NCBI GenBank assembly: GCA_947306375.1
Contig: CAMZGJ010000009.1
Location: 1-15,537 of the forward strand
Direction of reading: 5' to 3'
Source of the DNA: an uncultured Spirochaetales bacterium
Lineage (GTDB): Bacteria > Spirochaetota > Spirochaetia > Sphaerochaetales > Sphaerochaetaceae
DNA length: 15,537 nucleotides
The position numbers and the translations under genes were made by a program. Under the pieces are notes generated by a model. It was not told the DNA's origin. It made no database searches and saw nothing but the letters and a program-made list of their open reading frames with translations. Shown in pieces: positions 13,790-15,537 of this stretch (positions within the stretch are counted from its first letter, which is position 1; every line of letters begins with the position of its first letter).

Positions 13790-14797
13790 ATGAGTATTAC
13801 AGTACCTGAAGGCTACAAGAGCCTGCTGGACAAGAAGCTGACCGAGCGCGCAATCAAGTTTGTAAAGGACACCTTTGAGAGAGAACTGTCTTCGGAACTC
13901 AAGCTTTCACGCGTCACATCCACACTGTTCGTGCCCAAGGGCAGCGGAATCAATGATGACCTCAACGGAATAGAGAGACCCGTTTCCTTTGAAGTGGGCA
14001 ACATGAACAACCGCAAGATGGAGGTTGTCCAGAGTCTTGCAAAATGGAAGCGCATGACCCTTGCGGACCACGGCTTTTCAGAGGGTTACGGTCTGTACAC
14101 GGACATGAACGCCATACGCCCGGATGACGATATAGACAACATCCACTCAATCTACGTGGACCAGTGGGACTGGGAGCTTATCATGAGAGAGGACCAGCGC
14201 AACCTTGAGTTCCTCAAAAAGACGGTACGCAAGATATACCAGGCCATGAAGCGGACCGAGTTCCTTGTTGCTGAAAACTACCCCTCCTGCCGGGCCACCC
14301 TGCCGGATGAGATTACGTTCATAGACAGCTCAGAGCTCCAGAAGCAGTACCCGGACCTCACTCCCCCTCAGCGCGAACACATGGCCGCCAAGCAGTACGG
14401 CGCAGTGTTTGTCATAGGAATTGGCTGGCCCCTGGCCGACGGCGTAAAGCACGGCGGCAGAGCCCCCGATTACGATGACTGGTCCCTCAACGGAGACCTG
14501 ATTGTCTGGAACACCGTTCTGCAGGACTCCCTTGAGCTCTCCTCCATGGGAATAAGAGTCAACAAGGAAGTCATGCTCAAGCAGCTTGAAGCCAGCGGCA
14601 AAACTGACAGAAAGGAACTCTACTGGCATAAGAGACTGCTCAACGGCGAGTATCCTCAGACAATTGGCGGCGGTATTGGCCAGAGCCGTATCTGCATGTT
14701 CCTGCTCCACAAGGCCCACATAGGAGAGGTCCAGGCCTCTGTCTGGCCCGACAAGGACCTTGAAACAGCCCGCATAAGCGGAATAAACATAATGTGA
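13790..14797 (+). CDS. asnA: Aspartate-ammonia ligase (asparagine synthetase A)
   Basis: Makes asparagine from aspartate, ammonia and ATP, in the cytoplasm. The 335-residue product has normal family length and the class II aminoacyl-tRNA-synthetase-like fold. Recognisable stretches are VPKGSGINDDLNG (48-60), RPVSFEV (63-69), YTDMNAIRPDDD (103-114), the central IGIGWPLADGVKHGGRAPDYDDW, and near the end GGGIGQSRICMFLL (293-306), which is the ATP-binding motif. AGGAG lies 9 bases before the ATG. It is the second gene of the operon with the decarboxylase and is followed by a strong terminator. It uses free ammonia, not glutamine. Confidence 0.97.
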   Translation: MSITVPEGYKSLLDKKLTERAIKFVKDTFERELSSELKLSRVTSTLFVPKGSGINDDLNGIERPVSFEVGNMNNRKMEVVQSLAKWKRMTLADHGFSEGYGLYTDMNAIRPDDDIDNIHSIYVDQWDWELIMREDQRNLEFLKKTVRKIYQAMKRTEFLVAENYPSCRATLPDEITFIDSSELQKQYPDLTPPQREHMAAKQYGAVFVIGIGWPLADGVKHGGRAPDYDDWSLNGDLIVWNTVLQDSLELSSMGIRVNKEVMLKQLEASGKTDRKELYWHKRLLNGEYPQTIGGGIGQSRICMFLLHKAHIGEVQASVWPDKDLETARISGINIM

Positions 14798-14809
14798 TTA
14801 ATGCAGACA

Positions 14810-15205
14810 TCAGGTGCGGCCTTCCTCCAGGAGGCCGCATCTTTTTGCCGCAATCTCCAGTATTCTGAACTTCCAGTCAATGAACTCCTCTATCCTGCTG
14901 CTGTTCAGTTTTCCGAATTCAACCGTGTTCATGTCTGAAATTATCTCCGGTTTGCCCACATTGTAGCCCCGGGGTTTGAAGAAGTCCTTCACCAGCAGTT
15001 TGTACCAAACGGACGGCTCTGCAAACTTGCCCGAATAGGATGTAAGTTTGTTGTCCTTTGTAAAGAACCACGTACACGGGAAACACTCATCTATATCCTC
15101 ATAGGGATTATGCCCCACACAGAAAGAAATGAAATCCATGATAAGATCGTCATCCACCTGAGGACTGCCGGTCACCGCATCCTTGTTTATAAGCCAGGTA
15201 CCCAT
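14810..15205 (-). CDS. Conserved-looking protein of unknown function, 131 aa
   Basis: I do not recognise the family. The product is soluble, aromatic-rich (several Trp, Phe and Tyr), without a signal peptide or membrane segment. It opens MGTWLINKDAVTGSPQVDDD and contains the close Cys pair C41/C44 (ECFPCTWFF) and a charged C-terminal helix. Good evidence that it is expressed: AGGAGG lies 5 bases before the ATG at 15205, which I chose over a GTG two codons upstream. The final codons (about 122-131) are formed by the stem of the convergent asnA terminator, so the C-terminus may have been set by that structure. It has no operon partner in the window. Confidence 0.7.
   Translation of the reverse strand: MGTWLINKDAVTGSPQVDDDLIMDFISFCVGHNPYEDIDECFPCTWFFTKDNKLTSYSGKFAEPSVWYKLLVKDFFKPRGYNVGKPEIISDMNTVEFGKLNSSRIEEFIDWKFRILEIAAKRCGLLEEGRT
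14815..14846 (+). terminator. asnA operon terminator
   Basis: TGCGGCCT (14815-14822) and AGGCCGCA (14832-14839) form an 8-bp GC-rich stem with a 9-base loop, followed by TCTTTTT (14840-14846). It lies within the 3' coding end of the opposing unknown gene. Confidence 0.92.
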
Positions 15206-15530
15206 AAACACCTCCTGTTTAATCTTTTACCTGTACTTATGTCCGAAAACCTTATTTCCATACCCCCCTTTTTCAGGTACGAAAACAGGCTTAACTCTTT
15301 CCAACTCAGATAAATAAAAAATTTTTTCACAATTTTTCAGGACAAGCTTCCCGCATACACTCCAGTTGAGTTCACCTGATCCACCCGCTCCTTCTGCGCC
15401 AGCTGCGTCAGTTGCGTCAACTGAGTCAACTGCGTTTTCCGTTTCTGAACCTTTACGCAGGTACCTTCACGTTCTGTATTAATCATTATTTGCCCGGATG
15501 TGGTAAAATACCGTTTAAGGAGCATGGAAT
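15206..15530. other. Intergenic region of 325 bp with repeat and AT-rich stretch
   Basis: It separates the unknown minus-strand gene from a plus-strand gene that begins at the right edge. It holds a C6T5 tract (about 15265-15275), an AT-rich stretch with a self-complementary AAAAAATTTTTT (about 15317-15328), and a 9-bp tandem repeat (listed separately). A minus-strand frame of 62 codons (15337-15525) crosses the repeat but has no ribosome binding site or recognisable sequence. No RNA gene is evident. Confidence 0.6.
15395..15434. repeat. 9-bp tandem repeat, about 4.4 copies
   Basis: The units TGCGCCAGC, TGCGTCAGT, TGCGTCAAC, TGAGTCAAC and a partial TGCG follow each other without gaps. Neighbouring units also form an inverted repeat, TCAGTTG / CAACTGA around CGT (15408-15424), which could fold or bind a dimer. 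Confidence 0.8.
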
Positions 15531-15537
15531 ATGAGAG
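15531..15537 (+). CDS. Start of a gene that continues past the right edge
   Basis: An ATG at 15531-15533 lies 8 bases after AAGGAG (15517-15522), and a -10-like TAAAAT lies at 15504-15509. Only two codons (Met-Arg) are in the window, so nothing can be said about the product. Confidence 0.5.

Noticed and set aside
14330..14719. Minus-strand frame of 129 codons inside asnA
   Set aside because: It is antisense to a highly conserved gene, with no initiation signal of its own.
15260..15280. Phase-variable homopolymer (C6) upstream of the unknown minus gene
   Set aside because: Six bases is short for slippage, and its position relative to promoter boxes could not be fixed.
15337..15525. Minus-strand 62-codon frame with a QLT repeat
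   Set aside because: The repeat is only the 9-bp tandem repeat read as codons. There is no ribosome binding site and the sequence is low-complexity with no recognisable fold.

Overview
This 15.5 kb window is a dense bacterial chromosome segment with mid-range GC. It carries eighteen complete protein genes and two partial ones. Nothing looks like phage, an insertion sequence, CRISPR, rRNA or tRNA. The likeliest host is an anaerobic, host- or gut-associated bacterium, and a Treponema-like spirochaete is my best guess. That rests on a long-form pyrophosphate-dependent phosphofructokinase, a rubredoxin, a lipoprotein with a short lipobox, an AsnA-type asparagine synthetase and clear Shine-Dalgarno sites. 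It is an inference; a Firmicutes host cannot be excluded.

Layout. 1-129 is the 3' end of an unidentified gene followed by a strong terminator. 250-2697 holds adk (minus) and, divergently, a long uracil phosphoribosyltransferase gene that overlaps a TPR lipoprotein gene. 2687-5540 is a tight minus-strand run: xth, a CYTH-domain gene, rnhA and two half-size chromate transporter genes. 5688-8410 is a plus-strand pair: a stand-alone CoA-dependent acyltransferase-fold protein and an acyl-CoA-synthetase-like ligase. Convergent to it is a YaiI/UPF0178 gene (8391-8918), followed by pfp (9017-10672) with its own promoter and terminator. 10716-11347 is a Phd/VapC-type toxin-antitoxin pair. 11440-11575 is a degenerate tandem repeat. 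Rubredoxin (11637-11798) and a LUD-domain gene (11877-12557) follow on the minus strand. 12618-14797 is a plus-strand operon of an ornithine decarboxylase-like enzyme and asnA. An unidentified 131-residue protein (14810-15205) and a repeat-bearing intergenic region end the window, with the start codon of another gene at the right edge.

Most of the genes are housekeeping: nucleotide balance (Adk, UPRT), DNA repair and RNA-DNA hybrid removal (Xth, RNase HI), PPi-linked glycolysis (PFP), and amine and asparagine synthesis. The parts least explained by known systems are the following. (i) The acyltransferase-fold protein has Glu where the catalytic His should be, and it is paired with an adenylating ligase. 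(ii) A perfect 19-bp palindrome sits in overlapping face-to-face promoters between the LUD gene and the decarboxylase gene, with a probably leaderless decarboxylase mRNA. (iii) The UPRT has an N-terminal extension of roughly 135 residues. (iv) Several convergent gene ends overlap or share terminator DNA. I see no clear, complete, previously undescribed multi-gene system; the ligase/acyltransferase pair is the best candidate.
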